A DNA stretch of 64,000 bases from contig NZ_JAMQAW010000002.1 of NCBI RefSeq assembly GCF_023701525.1, positions 300,759-364,758 of the forward strand, in the 5' to 3' direction. A program made the position numbers and the translations under genes. Of this stretch, positions 35,280-43,935 are shown piece by piece. The notes beneath the pieces are model-generated. The model saw nothing but the letters and a program-made list of their open reading frames with translations, made no database searches and was not told where the DNA came from. The number at the start of each line of letters is the position of its first letter. Position 1 is the first letter of the stretch. This DNA is from Streptomyces albipurpureus (GTDB lineage Bacteria > Actinomycetota > Actinomycetes > Streptomycetales > Streptomycetaceae).

Positions 35280-36289
35280 GAGAATGGATTCTCTTCCTGC
35301 AAAGAACGGAGTCCGGCAGGGCCAGGCTCTGCGCCGGCACAGCGGGACAATGTAATGCACGAGACAGAGCGAGTTGGCGACATGGGTCGGCCGGCTGTCA
35401 ACAGGGACGGTGACCACAACGGCCAGGTGCGGGAGGGATGCCATGAAGCCGAGTGGATCGCAGAGCACGGCGGCGAGTTGACCGAGGAGTAGGAGCCGCC
35501 CCGGGCCACCTCGGTCACCGGTGCCGTCGCGAGCACAGCCCCCTTGTTACTCCTCCCGGCTCCGGACCGCTCCCGAGGACAGCCCCTCACCGGCAGCGGC
35601 GGACCGGCGAGATCCCCGGTGCCGGGGGCTGCGACAGGGCACCGGGAATGCCTGCCCGTCGCGTGCAACGGCACGCCCACATCCCGTCGGCGCCATTGCT
35701 GCCGGGGTCGTTGTCGCCGCCGTCCTGGGCCCTGACGGTATGCCGGAGGTTGTTGGCGTCCCGGTAGACATAACTGCCGTCGGCGCCGCGGTACGCGGCG
35801 TTCGCTGATCCGAGGATGGACGCACGGCCGTTCCCGGCGCCTCCGTCACGGCCACTGCCACTGCCACCCCATACGTACACGGTGAACTCCGTTCCCCCTT
35901 CGGGCCGTTTCCACGTATACCCGCCCCGCCGGGAACATCCACCGCAACATGGAGTCCCTCGCCTACCCCTTCTGCGCCCTACCGGAATTCCCACCAAGAG
36001 AGGGAAACCACAGGGGCCGAGGACGCACTCGCCCTCCGAACACGTTCAAAGATCGAAGAGTTCGATGACCTCCCATTCCGCAAATCCCGCGTCAGAATGG
36101 AATCATTGTTTTCGAGGAAATCAGCGAAGGAACATGGCGACGGGGACAACACTCGAGAGCCCGGCGGTGAGAGAGGTCTCGCCACCGGGCTCTCGACAAT
36201 CAGGTCAGCTCAGCGGTGCTATTCGCGCCACCTGCCGCCCGGACCACCGAGGGCATGTCTTGGGGTCCATCTACCGGATACCCCAAGGG
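35280..36289. other. Gene-poor stretch upstream of CdtB-like gene
   Basis: These 1 kb have no gene I can defend. A minus-strand open frame at 35587-35997 contains a segment with plausible protein character (AAYRGADGSYVYRDANNLRH), but its ends read as low-complexity arginine-rich sequence and I recognise no family; it may be a remnant. Sequence from about 35990 onward is visibly less G+C-rich than the rest of the window. A long hairpin at 36154-36195 is listed separately. Confidence 0.4.
36154..36195 (-). terminator. Long hairpin after small membrane protein gene
   Basis: CGAGAGCCCGGCGGTGAGA can pair with TCTCGCCACCGGGCTCTCG along 19 positions with two G-T-type mismatches and a four-base loop. 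It lies 95 bp past the stop of the minus-strand small membrane protein gene and is a plausible terminator for it. Confidence 0.55.
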
Positions 36290-36514
36290 TCAGCGCGATT
36301 TATTGAACTGTTCAGCGATCCGCTGGATGCATCGGACCGTCACGACGGAAGCCAGTACCGATGCGAGAATTTTGAGGTAGATCGAGCGATCGGAGGAAAT
36401 CACTCCTGCGGTGAGTGCGATCACCAAGGGAATTGATATCCAAGGGATTGCCTTCGTCAGGACGCCCTTATCACCGAGGGGATCAGTCAGGAATGCCTTC
36501 TTTTTCTTGTTCAT
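36290..36514 (-). CDS. Small two-helix membrane protein, unknown function
   Basis: The 74-residue product starts with a lysine-rich tip (MNKKKKAFLTDPLGDKG) and has two hydrophobic segments, IPWISIPLVIALTAGVIS and YLKILASVLASVVTV, ending in a basic tail (QRIAEQFNKSR). It is predicted to be a small inner-membrane protein with a cytoplasmic N-terminus. ATG 36514 is chosen over the upstream in-frame start because GGTGAG lies about nine bases before it and the upstream residues look non-coding. Its codons are less G+C-biased than those of its neighbours, which suggests acquisition. No family is recognised; being a small membrane peptide of a toxin or phage-like system is only a possibility. Confidence 0.5.
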   Translation of the reverse strand: MNKKKKAFLTDPLGDKGVLTKAIPWISIPLVIALTAGVISSDRSIYLKILASVLASVVTVRCIQRIAEQFNKSR

Positions 36515-37087
36515 TCTACAGATCTCACCTTTTTGGCCCACGTTTCGCGAAAGAGGGGTGGTTCGGGTGAGGATATATGGCGATCACCGTGACCCTGAAG
36601 GCACTTCCCCTTCTGACGTCACCGTGGATGTCCTTCTGACAACGGACCGCTGATTGGCCGCCCAGCGCCTCATGACAACGCGGCTGCGAATGGAAGCTGT
36701 GAATGATCCCTCCGTAGGGAATCGGTAACCAGGTCGGCCTTGGGAGACACCCACCACGTGGGCGCGACCTGGTCGGCCGACGCGTGCAAACCCACGACAC
36801 CTGCATTGCCATCGATGAGGCTGCGAAGACTCCCGCAACAGCGAACCCGAGCGGCTGCGTCGACCTGGCGACGGTTGGGCTTCTGCTGTCAGCGCGACAT
36901 GCTCATCCGTCCGGCGCGACCCGCTGCACCACAGGACATCGGTATCCCATCATCCGGCGCCTGCAACGTCCTCACCACCGACGCCCTCGGGCTCCAGGCA
37001 CCGGCGCTGGGCAGGCAGCCAAACAGGCAGGTAGGCAGGTAGGCGATGGTGTCGGCCACTCCGGCCAGCGGACCTCGATACGCCTGA
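36515..37087. other. Intergenic region between small membrane protein and P450 operon end
   Basis: No gene is supported in these 573 bp. The first 200 bp share the lower G+C content of the small membrane protein gene and presumably hold its promoter. Near 37010-37045 there is a short GGCAGGTA-type direct repeat of no evident function. Confidence 0.45.
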
Positions 37088-38380
37088 TCAGAGACGTGGA
37101 AACGTCAGGACCATCGAGGTCGGAAAGTTGCCGTCGATGGCCAGCTCACCGGCGGCGCCGGGCTGCCGCCGGACTCCCTCGATGGACAGCACCGCCTTGA
37201 CGATGGCCGGGATAACCAATCGATTGAGAAATCGACCGAAGCAGGTGTGCAGTCCCGCACCGTAGTGGAGGTAGTCCGAGGCGGGCCGGTCGATCCGGAA
37301 CTCCGTGGGGTCCGTCACGACCGAGCCGTCGAGCATCGCCGACTGCGTCGCGGCGAAGACATAGGTGCCGGCCGGCACCAGGGTCTCGTGGTGCGTGCCA
37401 CGTGCGATGCGATAGTCCGTGACGGTGCGCCGGATCAGGCCCGCTGTCTGCGGCGAGAGGCGCATCGCCTCGTCGACGTACCGCGCGAACAGGGGATGGT
37501 CCCCCGCCCTGGCCGCCGAACAGGCGGCTGCCCACTCCATGGGCCTGTCCAACAACGCGTCGACCGCCAGTGCGGACGCCTTCGAGATGGTCGGGATCAT
37601 GCCGACCAGCAGGCCGATCAGGTTGCTGCGGATCTCGGCGTCGGTGAGGGCTTGCGAGCCGAGGGCCTGTTGCCGCAGCAGTCGGTCGAGCACGGTGTCG
37701 CGGGCGGGTTCGCCGCCCGCCAGCGCGGCCCTGCGCCCGGCCACCAGGGCATCGACATGCGGCTGGATCCCGGCGGTGGCGACTGCCGCCTGCTCGGCGA
37801 TGACGCCGTCATGGGTGAGGTTCACGAACATCTCGGCGAACAGCACGCGTGACCACTCGATCAGAGTGGGCTCGTCCGGTCCGGCCACACCCAGGTACTG
37901 CGCCACGAGGGCGGCCGGGACCCGGTCGCAGATGTCCCGCACAACGTCGACCCGTCCGCTCGGCAGCACCTCGGCCACCAGCCGGCCGGCCGTCTCGGCC
38001 GCCAGGTCCGCGACACGCGGAGCATCCGACTGGCGGAACGCCAGCCGCAGCAGCGAGCTGCCACGCTCATAGGCGGGCCCCTGGTTCAGACCCAGGATGA
38101 AGTCTCCGGTGATCTTCTGCATCGGCGGCCCGTACATGTCCACGGTGAACTCACGGTCGTGGGTGAGCACCTCGACGACATCGTGGAACCGGGTGACGAT
38201 CGCCGCATCGCGGTACACCAGCACCGGTTTGACCACGCGCAGCGCCTGGAACGCCTTCTGCGGATGAGCCAGGAGAAGGTCCTGGAACAGAATGGTCACC
38301 TGCTCGGTGAAGCGATGCGCGTCGTTGCCCACGGCCCGGGTGATCTGCTTGAACTCGTCCAGCAGGGATTTGACTGGCAT
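37088..38380 (-). CDS. Cytochrome P450 with atypical I-helix, DyP operon
   Basis: The 430-residue protein has a P450 K-helix ExxR (VDEAMRLSP) and heme loop YGAGLHTCFGRFLNR with the proximal Cys, so it should bind heme-thiolate. The I-helix reads LIGLLVGMIPTISKASALAV and lacks the usual acid-alcohol pair needed to activate O2; a proline occupies the acidic position, as in some peroxide-using P450s. It is the last gene of a four-gene operon, starting 19 bp after a DyP-type peroxidase. Use of hydrogen peroxide as oxidant is therefore an attractive inference, not a proven one. No ferredoxin or reductase gene is adjacent. Confidence 0.85.
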   Translation of the reverse strand: MPVKSLLDEFKQITRAVGNDAHRFTEQVTILFQDLLLAHPQKAFQALRVVKPVLVYRDAAIVTRFHDVVEVLTHDREFTVDMYGPPMQKITGDFILGLNQGPAYERGSSLLRLAFRQSDAPRVADLAAETAGRLVAEVLPSGRVDVVRDICDRVPAALVAQYLGVAGPDEPTLIEWSRVLFAEMFVNLTHDGVIAEQAAVATAGIQPHVDALVAGRRAALAGGEPARDTVLDRLLRQQALGSQALTDAEIRSNLIGLLVGMIPTISKASALAVDALLDRPMEWAAACSAARAGDHPLFARYVDEAMRLSPQTAGLIRRTVTDYRIARGTHHETLVPAGTYVFAATQSAMLDGSVVTDPTEFRIDRPASDYLHYGAGLHTCFGRFLNRLVIPAIVKAVLSIEGVRRQPGAAGELAIDGNFPTSMVLTFPRL

Positions 38381-38399
38381 AGGGTGCCCTCACGGGTGG

Positions 38400-39749
38400 T
38401 CAGTCGGCGAATTCGGCCAGGTACCGCAGGCCGTTGATGCCCGGCATGAAGAAGTACTCACCACCGCTGACCGTGACCGTGCGGGTCAGCGGGTGCACGA
38501 AGAACGGCGGCACGCCGTTGACGGTCATCTTTCCCGTGCCGTCGTGGTCGCCGAGGATGTCCTTGTCGTCACCGAGCCCGAAGGCGTTGCCGTCGTTGAG
38601 CCACTCCGACTGAACGAACTCGAACTGTCGCTCGATATCCGCCTGGAGGCAGGTGAAGACGAGACCGCGGTCCACGCCGTCGTCGGGCACCCCGGGCGGC
38701 AGCGGCGGCCCGTAGGGCATGCCCCGGCGGATCAGGCGGTGGCGGTTGACGAGCTTGCCGTCGAACGGCAGCGACGCCCTCGGGTTCATCCGGCGGATAT
38801 GCGCGCCGATCGGGCAGCGGTAGCCGCTCGGATCGTCCTCGTAGCTGAAGGCGTTGTTGCGGTGGGGGTCGGCCGCCAGAGCCGGATCTCTGCGATGGGG
38901 GCTGATGTCGAGCGGCGTGCCGTCACGCCACCGGCCGACCAGTTTCGCCGCGAGCAGGTCCTCGTCCTCCGCGTACACATGGGCAGCACGCGCCAGTTGC
39001 GCGCGGAACGCGGCGACATCCTGGCGGAGCCTGCGGTAGACGAGGTAACTGCCGTTGCGGGCCAGCTCATCCCGCGCCGGCGCGGCCGGCAGGACGCCCT
39101 CCTCGTCCGGGTACCCCAGCACGAACTCGCCCGCGCGCACCGGGCGCCACCGGCCCCTGCCGGCCATCGCGCCCTGCTCGGTGAGGGGCTTGTCGTCCAG
39201 GGCCTCGACGTCCGGCTGGGACAGACCGTCGAAGTATCCGAAGTGCTCGACCCCGTCGGGAAGCAGGGCGGCACGCCGCCGGGACACCACGGTCGCACCG
39301 GCCTCGGCGAGCGTGGCATCCAGCCATTCGGCCCGTTCGGTGAGCTGCGCGGGCGTCAGCGCGGACAGCAGCACCAGAGCGTGAACACGCTCCGTTCCCA
39401 GGCCGCCGACCCAGTTCTCCGGGGCACTGGACCCGCTGTCGCCGAGCCGCGCCGACCGGGCCGCCATGCCCTGGAGGAACGGGGTGGAGAACGTTCGCAG
39501 AAGCTCCTCGGGCAGGTTCAGCGCACGCAGTCCGGCCGCGGTGAACGCCACGTTCACCGCGGTGTCCGGTTTGCTCTGCCACGGAGCGGCGGTGGTGACG
39601 TGCCCCGCGACGCCTCCGGTCCAGGAACGCGCCGCGGCGGCGTCGCCGAAGTGGACGAACACGTAGTCGACGACCGGCATCCGGTATCCGCGCAGGACCA
39701 GACCCTGGATCGCGTCGAGGTCCAGCCGGACCGTTTCGGTGGGCCTCAT
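38400..39749 (-). CDS. DyP-type heme peroxidase
   Basis: This 449-residue protein has the signatures of dye-decolourising peroxidases. The distal motif is FGYFDGLSQPDVEAL (GxxDG). Other family segments are PIGAHIRRMNPRASL, NRHRLIRRGMPYG, GLVFTCLQADIERQFEFVQ and the closing FFMPGINGLRYLAEF. These enzymes oxidise dyes, phenols and other bulky substrates with H2O2. No Tat signal is seen, so it is probably cytoplasmic or packaged. Its ATG overlaps the stop of the upstream gene (ATGA), with GGAG upstream, so translation is coupled. It lies between two paralogous proteins of unknown function and a P450. Confidence 0.9.
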   Translation of the reverse strand: MRPTETVRLDLDAIQGLVLRGYRMPVVDYVFVHFGDAAAARSWTGGVAGHVTTAAPWQSKPDTAVNVAFTAAGLRALNLPEELLRTFSTPFLQGMAARSARLGDSGSSAPENWVGGLGTERVHALVLLSALTPAQLTERAEWLDATLAEAGATVVSRRRAALLPDGVEHFGYFDGLSQPDVEALDDKPLTEQGAMAGRGRWRPVRAGEFVLGYPDEEGVLPAAPARDELARNGSYLVYRRLRQDVAAFRAQLARAAHVYAEDEDLLAAKLVGRWRDGTPLDISPHRRDPALAADPHRNNAFSYEDDPSGYRCPIGAHIRRMNPRASLPFDGKLVNRHRLIRRGMPYGPPLPPGVPDDGVDRGLVFTCLQADIERQFEFVQSEWLNDGNAFGLGDDKDILGDHDGTGKMTVNGVPPFFVHPLTRTVTVSGGEYFFMPGINGLRYLAEFAD

Positions 39750-40339
39750 GCTGACTCCGGCGTGGTCGGTGACGGCGTCGAAGGTGCCGGGGAACGCGGT
39801 GGCGCGGGAAAGCGTTCCAGGAATGCCCGCCGCAGGGCGGCGGGGTCTGCCCCCTGGACGCTGATCGCGAAATCGGTCACCTGCCGGCGCAGGTCCAGTG
39901 CTTCCCGGACATCCGCGACCGTGGCCTGCGGATAGGCGGAGAGGAATGCCGTCGTCTCGATCTGGTTGTGCTTGAGATACGCGATGAACGCGTCGGCGTG
40001 CTCCGTTCCGGGATAGCCCACGCAGTTGCGCCAGATGGCGTCCGCCTCGGGACCCATCCGGGCGAGCAGGTCGGCCAGGAAACGGTCGAGCGGCCCGTCG
40101 AAGTTGCTGACGAAGACGAGGTACGACGACTGGAGGGTGTCCCGGCGCTGCGACGGGCCCTGGTGCACCAGATCCCGCAGCACCAGCCACCGGGCGAAGT
40201 GGATCGTCCTCATCCGGGCCAGCGGGCTGTCCTCGCCGCGGGGGAGGCCGTCGAGATAGTCCTGCAGTGCCGCTCTGCGGCCGGGAAGGATCGGCGTCGT
40301 CGCCATGAACGCGTACGCCTGACCGCTCGTGTTCGTCAT
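39746..40339 (-). CDS. Unknown-function protein B of DyP operon
   Basis: This 197-residue soluble protein is paralogous to the gene upstream: HFARWLVLRDLV, YLVFVSNFDGPLDRFLADLL, AIWRNCVGYPG and TAFLSAYPQATVADVREAL match the same positions in the upstream protein. The conserved SNFDG-type and AYPxAT motifs point to a single-domain family with no function known to me. ATG 40339 is preceded by GGAGAGAGG; an upstream in-frame GTG (40369) is an alternative. It overlaps the DyP gene by ATGA. Partnership with the peroxidase is suggested by gene order only. The C-terminal 20 residues are Pro/Ser/Thr-rich. Confidence 0.8.
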   Translation of the reverse strand: MTNTSGQAYAFMATTPILPGRRAALQDYLDGLPRGEDSPLARMRTIHFARWLVLRDLVHQGPSQRRDTLQSSYLVFVSNFDGPLDRFLADLLARMGPEADAIWRNCVGYPGTEHADAFIAYLKHNQIETTAFLSAYPQATVADVREALDLRRQVTDFAISVQGADPAALRRAFLERFPAPPRSPAPSTPSPTTPESA

Positions 40340-40402
40340 GACCTCTCTCCGCTGCTCGTCCGCGGACACCCCCGGGCCGTGTGGGCACGGGCCGCGCCCC
40401 CT

Positions 40403-41056
40403 CTACAGGTCGCGCTGGACATCGGTGAGGAACGCCTCGTACACCCGGCGGAACTCCTCCGGGTCCGTCACCTGGGCGGCTCGGGCCCGGAGGTCCGCCA
40501 GTCCGTCCCGTACCGCGAGCGCGGAGATCACCGTGGTGGTCGTCGCGTCGGGGTAGGCGGCGTAGTAGTGGGCGATGGGCAGGTCGTTCTTGTGGATGTA
40601 CTCCTTGAAGGGGCCTACCGGCCTGGGGCCGGGAAAGTTGACGCACCTTCCCCAGATCGCCTGCATACGCTCCGGAATGACCTCGGAGAAGGCGTCGATG
40701 TACTCGTCCCAGGTGCCGTTGAAGTTTGTTTCGAAGAAGAGGTAGTCGTAGCGGAGCCTCTCCTTGCGCTGCGGGGCACCGTTGTAGGGGAATCCGCTGA
40801 TGATGGTCCAGCGCGCGTAGTGGATGAAGGACAGCTTCGTGAGCGCTTCCCGCAGCATCTTGATACGCGCACCGATGACGAGCAGCAGACGCAGCAGCGG
40901 TGCCTGGCCGAGCTTGATCGGCGTCAGCGCCGTGATAGCGGTCGCCCTGCCGTCCGCCGCCCGTACGGAGTCGTCGCCGGGCCCGGGTGCCGCGTCGAGA
41001 ACCCCCGGGACCGGCCGTTCGGCGGCCGGTCCGCCGGGGAAAGTCGCCCCGCTCAT
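40403..41056 (-). CDS. Unknown-function protein A of DyP operon
   Basis: This 217-residue protein is the first gene of the operon. After a variable 40-residue N-terminus it carries LSFIHYARWTIISGFPYNG, YDYLFFETNFNGTWDEYIDA, MQAIWGRCVNFPG and IAHYYAAYPDATTTTVISAL, each matching its downstream paralogue. The two probably arose by duplication and may form a heterodimer. GGAGG lies nine bases before ATG 41056. Upstream is a palindromic candidate operator. I do not recognise the fold; a ferredoxin-like alpha-beta arrangement is conceivable but unproven. Confidence 0.8.
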   Translation of the reverse strand: MSGATFPGGPAAERPVPGVLDAAPGPGDDSVRAADGRATAITALTPIKLGQAPLLRLLLVIGARIKMLREALTKLSFIHYARWTIISGFPYNGAPQRKERLRYDYLFFETNFNGTWDEYIDAFSEVIPERMQAIWGRCVNFPGPRPVGPFKEYIHKNDLPIAHYYAAYPDATTTTVISALAVRDGLADLRARAAQVTDPEEFRRVYEAFLTDVQRDL

Positions 41057-41121
41057 CCCGATTCGCCTCCCAGTCCGTGCCGCCGGTACAGCGCACGGGG
41101 ATGACCTTGATCCTGACTTTA

Positions 41122-41139
41122 CGTGATCAGAGTATCACG
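41122..41139. promoter_or_regulatory. Palindromic candidate operator of DyP operon
   Basis: CGTGAT-CAGAGT-ATCACG is a perfect 6-6-6 inverted repeat in an unusually A+T-rich stretch, 66 bp upstream of the first gene of the DyP operon. Symmetry and position suit a dimeric repressor or activator. No regulator gene lies in the operon, so the factor is probably encoded elsewhere. Confidence 0.55.
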
Positions 41140-41483
41140 AAATGTGACTAATGCGACATATCGCCTGTTTTCCTGCCGTAGATATCCGCGCCGGGACGGT
41201 TCCGGCCCGCCCCCGCGCGGTCATCCGGGTGTACGTGGCCTGTCGGCCCCCGCGCGACCAGGTGCGGCACATCGACCGGTTCCTTCCCGGGCCGCTGGGA
41301 GGACAGGGTGAAAGGAGGATCCCCGACCGCCGCAGGGATTGATCACGCACAGCCGGCACCGCGGTCGCCCCCGGGCTCGGCTCCATGGCAGAACGCACTG
41401 GACGATCTCGCTGCGGCCGACCCGCCAGCGCTGGTTATGACGCTCCGGACCCAGGGCTGACGACAGCCGCGCCCATGGTGGCT

Positions 41484-41580
41484 GACCTGCGCTCGTCTTC
41501 ACCCACCCGCAGGCCGACATCTTCCCGATGGCGCACCCTGTGGAGTGCTTGGCGATCCTGGCGCCGGTGGAGAAGCCGAG
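41484..41580 (+). repeat. Dispersed repeat, copy 3
   Basis: This copy aligns with 2190-2286 over nearly 90 bp (CTGCGCTCGTCTTCACCCAC versus CTGCGCTTGTCTTCAATCAC, then a common GTGGAGTGCTTGGCGATCCT core) and over the core with 16250-16296. It diverges after CCGGTGGAGAAG. The plus-strand reading VECLAILAPVEK is shared with the other copies. Confidence 0.6.
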
Positions 41581-41630
41581 CAGGCACACGGTCCGCCATA
41601 CGTCCGCCGTACGGGAGAAGGCACGCATCT

Positions 41631-41664
41631 CCCAGTCCACCCAGTCCACCCAGTCCACCCAGTA
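41631..41664. repeat. 9-bp tandem repeat (CCCAGTCCA, 3.7 copies)
   Basis: Three complete and one partial copy of CCCAGTCCA follow one another just downstream of dispersed repeat copy 3. The number of units may vary between strains. No function is apparent. Confidence 0.8.
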
Positions 41665-41936
41665 CGGCAGCACATGGTTTTTGATGGCGGCCTGGACGAG
41701 GTCTTCGCCGAAAGAGCACCCTGCCGGAAACGGAACAGCAGGTGCGGCGCCTGACTCGTCAAACGTCTCGTCCCCCGTAACGCCGATCTGACAAACCGCA
41801 GCCCCACCCCATCGACGACGCGCGTGCGACTCCGTACCGCGTGGCGATGTACCGCTGGCCGAGACCGGGGAGGGTCACAGTCCCCCACCTACCTGCCGCT
41901 CGGTGGGACCATCCCGCTCGAAGGCGTCGTACGTGG

Positions 41937-42878
41937 CTATCGGTTCCCGCCCGAAGCCAGCCGGGTGGTCAGCCCCGTGCGGGGCGTGTGCGGCGTGCTG
42001 TGTACGCGGTGCCCTTGCGCTGTCGTGAACCAGAACAGGGCCGCGCACAGGAAGGCCGCTGCCGCGAAGACCAGCGACTGTGTGACGGAGTCGGTCCGCG
42101 CGCCGGCGACGAGCGCGCCGGCCGCCGGCAGCGTCAGGACGACCGCCGGCAGCGGACGAGGGGGCCGCGTGAGGTCTGGTGCGTCGGCCGGTGGCAGCAA
42201 CCGGGTCGCGAGGCTGTAGCAGGCGCAGGCCAGCAGTGCGGAGCCCAGTACATCGCTGGGCCGGTGGTGGTAAGTGGCCTGGACGGCGGCGGCGGTGACG
42301 GCGAGCCACACCATGCCGGCCACGATGGCATAGGGGCGGATACGAGGGGAAGCGACGAGGGCGGCGCCGAGGGCCAGCACGGCGGGGACGGCCGCGTGTC
42401 CACTGGGGAAGCTCCGCTCGATGAGCCAGACGGGCGCGTCCACCAGATCGGGGCGGGGCAGGATCATCCAGATGAGTTCCTTGCCCCCGAGCGCGACCAC
42501 GACGATCGCGGTTGCCGCGCAGCCCTGCCACCAGCACCTCCGCACCAGGGTTACGGCCGCGATGACCGCGAGGCCCGCGAGCACGGTGGGCAGGGCGGTG
42601 TGATTCAGGGGCGGCATGGCCGACGACTGGTAGGCCGTTCCCGACCAGTCGTAGATCCATGCCTGTTTGGCGTCGTCTCCGCTGAGCAGGGCGTTCTCCG
42701 CCCGCTGTCCGAACGGGGTGCAGACGGCGACCAGATAGACCGCCAGGAATCCCAGGAGGCACAGCGGAGCCGTGACCTGTAGGCGTGCCCTCCGGGAAGG
42801 GCCGGGTTCGATCACGGCACCGGGGGCCCGGCTGGGGTTCGGGCGCGTGGACAGGGGCGGGGGAACTTGCTGCGTCAT
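41937..42878 (-). CDS. PAP2-family membrane phosphatase
   Basis: This 313-residue integral membrane protein has about six hydrophobic helices and the three PAP2 phosphatase motifs: KELIWMILPRPD, ERSFPSGHAAVP and YHHRPSDVLGSA, which supply the phosphate-binding Lys/Arg, the acid His of PSGH and the nucleophilic His near the Asp. Such enzymes dephosphorylate phosphatidate, undecaprenyl diphosphate or related lipids at the outer membrane face. It is third in a minus-strand set behind a PadR regulator and a membrane protein, 79 bp after the latter. The true substrate is not determinable. The C-terminal 30 residues are probably extramembrane. Confidence 0.88.
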   Translation of the reverse strand: MTQQVPPPLSTRPNPSRAPGAVIEPGPSRRARLQVTAPLCLLGFLAVYLVAVCTPFGQRAENALLSGDDAKQAWIYDWSGTAYQSSAMPPLNHTALPTVLAGLAVIAAVTLVRRCWWQGCAATAIVVVALGGKELIWMILPRPDLVDAPVWLIERSFPSGHAAVPAVLALGAALVASPRIRPYAIVAGMVWLAVTAAAVQATYHHRPSDVLGSALLACACYSLATRLLPPADAPDLTRPPRPLPAVVLTLPAAGALVAGARTDSVTQSLVFAAAAFLCAALFWFTTAQGHRVHSTPHTPRTGLTTRLASGGNR

Positions 42879-42957
42879 TGCTTTCGCTGTCTTCGTGGAG
42901 GAGCAGGGTGGTCGGACGCCGTCTGGGGCGCGAGGTGGGCCGGGAAGTCCGGTCGGG

Positions 42958-43935
42958 TCACCGGGGGATCCGCCCCTGGAGGAGGAGCGCCCGGCTCTGC
43001 CGGCGCTGGGCGGCGATCGCCAGGGCCGGGAGAGGGGCGATCAGAAGAATGAGGACGACCAGGTCCGGCAGGGACTGCATGAACCCGTTCGGCTGGATGA
43101 CGATCGCCTGGGTGCGCACACACGCGAACGCCGCTACGGGGATCAGCCACCGGTGGTCGCCGGTGGCGGCGGTCGCCACCCACGCGGCGATCAGCGCGGC
43201 GACTTCGAGGGCGAACATGCCTCGTTGGAAGGCCGGGCTGATGGAGATGATGTGCAGGGACCCGGCCGCGAACATGGCGAGCACGACGGGGACCAGCCAG
43301 CGGTACGAGTGGCGCCGCAGCCGGCCGGGGCGGCAGGCCGCCAGTACGGCGCACGCGGCGCACAGCGCCCCGGACAGCGCCAGATCACGGGCGGTGATCG
43401 GGGCGCCCAGTCCGTAGTAGCCCAGGCCCGCCTTGCCCCCGTCGCCGAAGAGCGTACTGCTGGTGAACGTGGCACCGGCGTAGATCATCGCCGCTGCGGC
43501 GGGCAGGGCGATCCACGCCCTCCCGCGCAGCAGGGCGATCAGACAGACCAGCGGAAGCAGCCCGTAGGGCAGCAGCCGTGTCCGCGTGTCGGGGCCTTGG
43601 GCCCACGGGTACCAGCCGGAGAAGTCGAAGGCGATGGCATGCCCACCGGGATCGATGTGCAGCGCCCAGTGCCACACGTCCTGCAGGTACGGCACCAGTG
43701 CCAGCGCGGCGAGGACAAGGGCGGTCAGATGGATGCCGTCCAGCCACCACGGCCGGGCCGTGTCGTCGACGACGGCACGGGCGCGCGCCCGCACCCCGGC
43801 GCGCACCACGGCGACGACCTCCCTCGGCGGGGGCCAGGAACGGCCGGGATACGCCTCGGACAGGCAGGCCAGCAACTCCTCTCCCTGCCGGGAGCGGTAG
43901 GGCTCGGGGTAGGCCACCAGCAGGAGACGGTTCAT
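42958..43935 (-). CDS. Multi-pass membrane protein cotranscribed with PadR
   Basis: This 325-residue protein begins with a conserved cytoplasmic segment (MNRLLLVAYPEPYRSRQGEE) resembling the N-terminus of actinobacterial membrane proteins often encoded next to PadR regulators. About eight to nine hydrophobic helices follow (for example ALVLAALALVPYLQDVWHWA and WLVPVVLAMFAAGSLHIISI). Its ATG overlaps the PadR stop by ATGA, so the two are coupled and its expression is almost certainly PadR-controlled. The biochemical role is not known; such pairs are commonly linked to envelope stress or drug response. Confidence 0.82.
   Translation of the reverse strand: MNRLLLVAYPEPYRSRQGEELLACLSEAYPGRSWPPPREVVAVVRAGVRARARAVVDDTARPWWLDGIHLTALVLAALALVPYLQDVWHWALHIDPGGHAIAFDFSGWYPWAQGPDTRTRLLPYGLLPLVCLIALLRGRAWIALPAAAAMIYAGATFTSSTLFGDGGKAGLGYYGLGAPITARDLALSGALCAACAVLAACRPGRLRRHSYRWLVPVVLAMFAAGSLHIISISPAFQRGMFALEVAALIAAWVATAATGDHRWLIPVAAFACVRTQAIVIQPNGFMQSLPDLVVLILLIAPLPALAIAAQRRQSRALLLQGRIPR

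Larger units (their letters stand above)
41057..41936. other. Gene-poor stretch upstream of DyP operon
   Basis: No intact gene is supported in these 880 bp. It contains the candidate operator of the DyP operon (41122-41139), repeat copy 3 (41484-41580) and a short tandem repeat (41631-41664). Minus-strand sequence next to the repeat can be read as protein (for example GPERHNQRWRVGRSEIVQC), which may be a remnant of the same decayed gene or element. Confidence 0.45.

Noticed and set aside
35587..35997. 136-codon minus-strand frame with AAYRGADGSYVYRDANNL
   Set aside because: There is no ribosome binding site or family, and both ends read as arginine-rich non-coding sequence. It may be a remnant.
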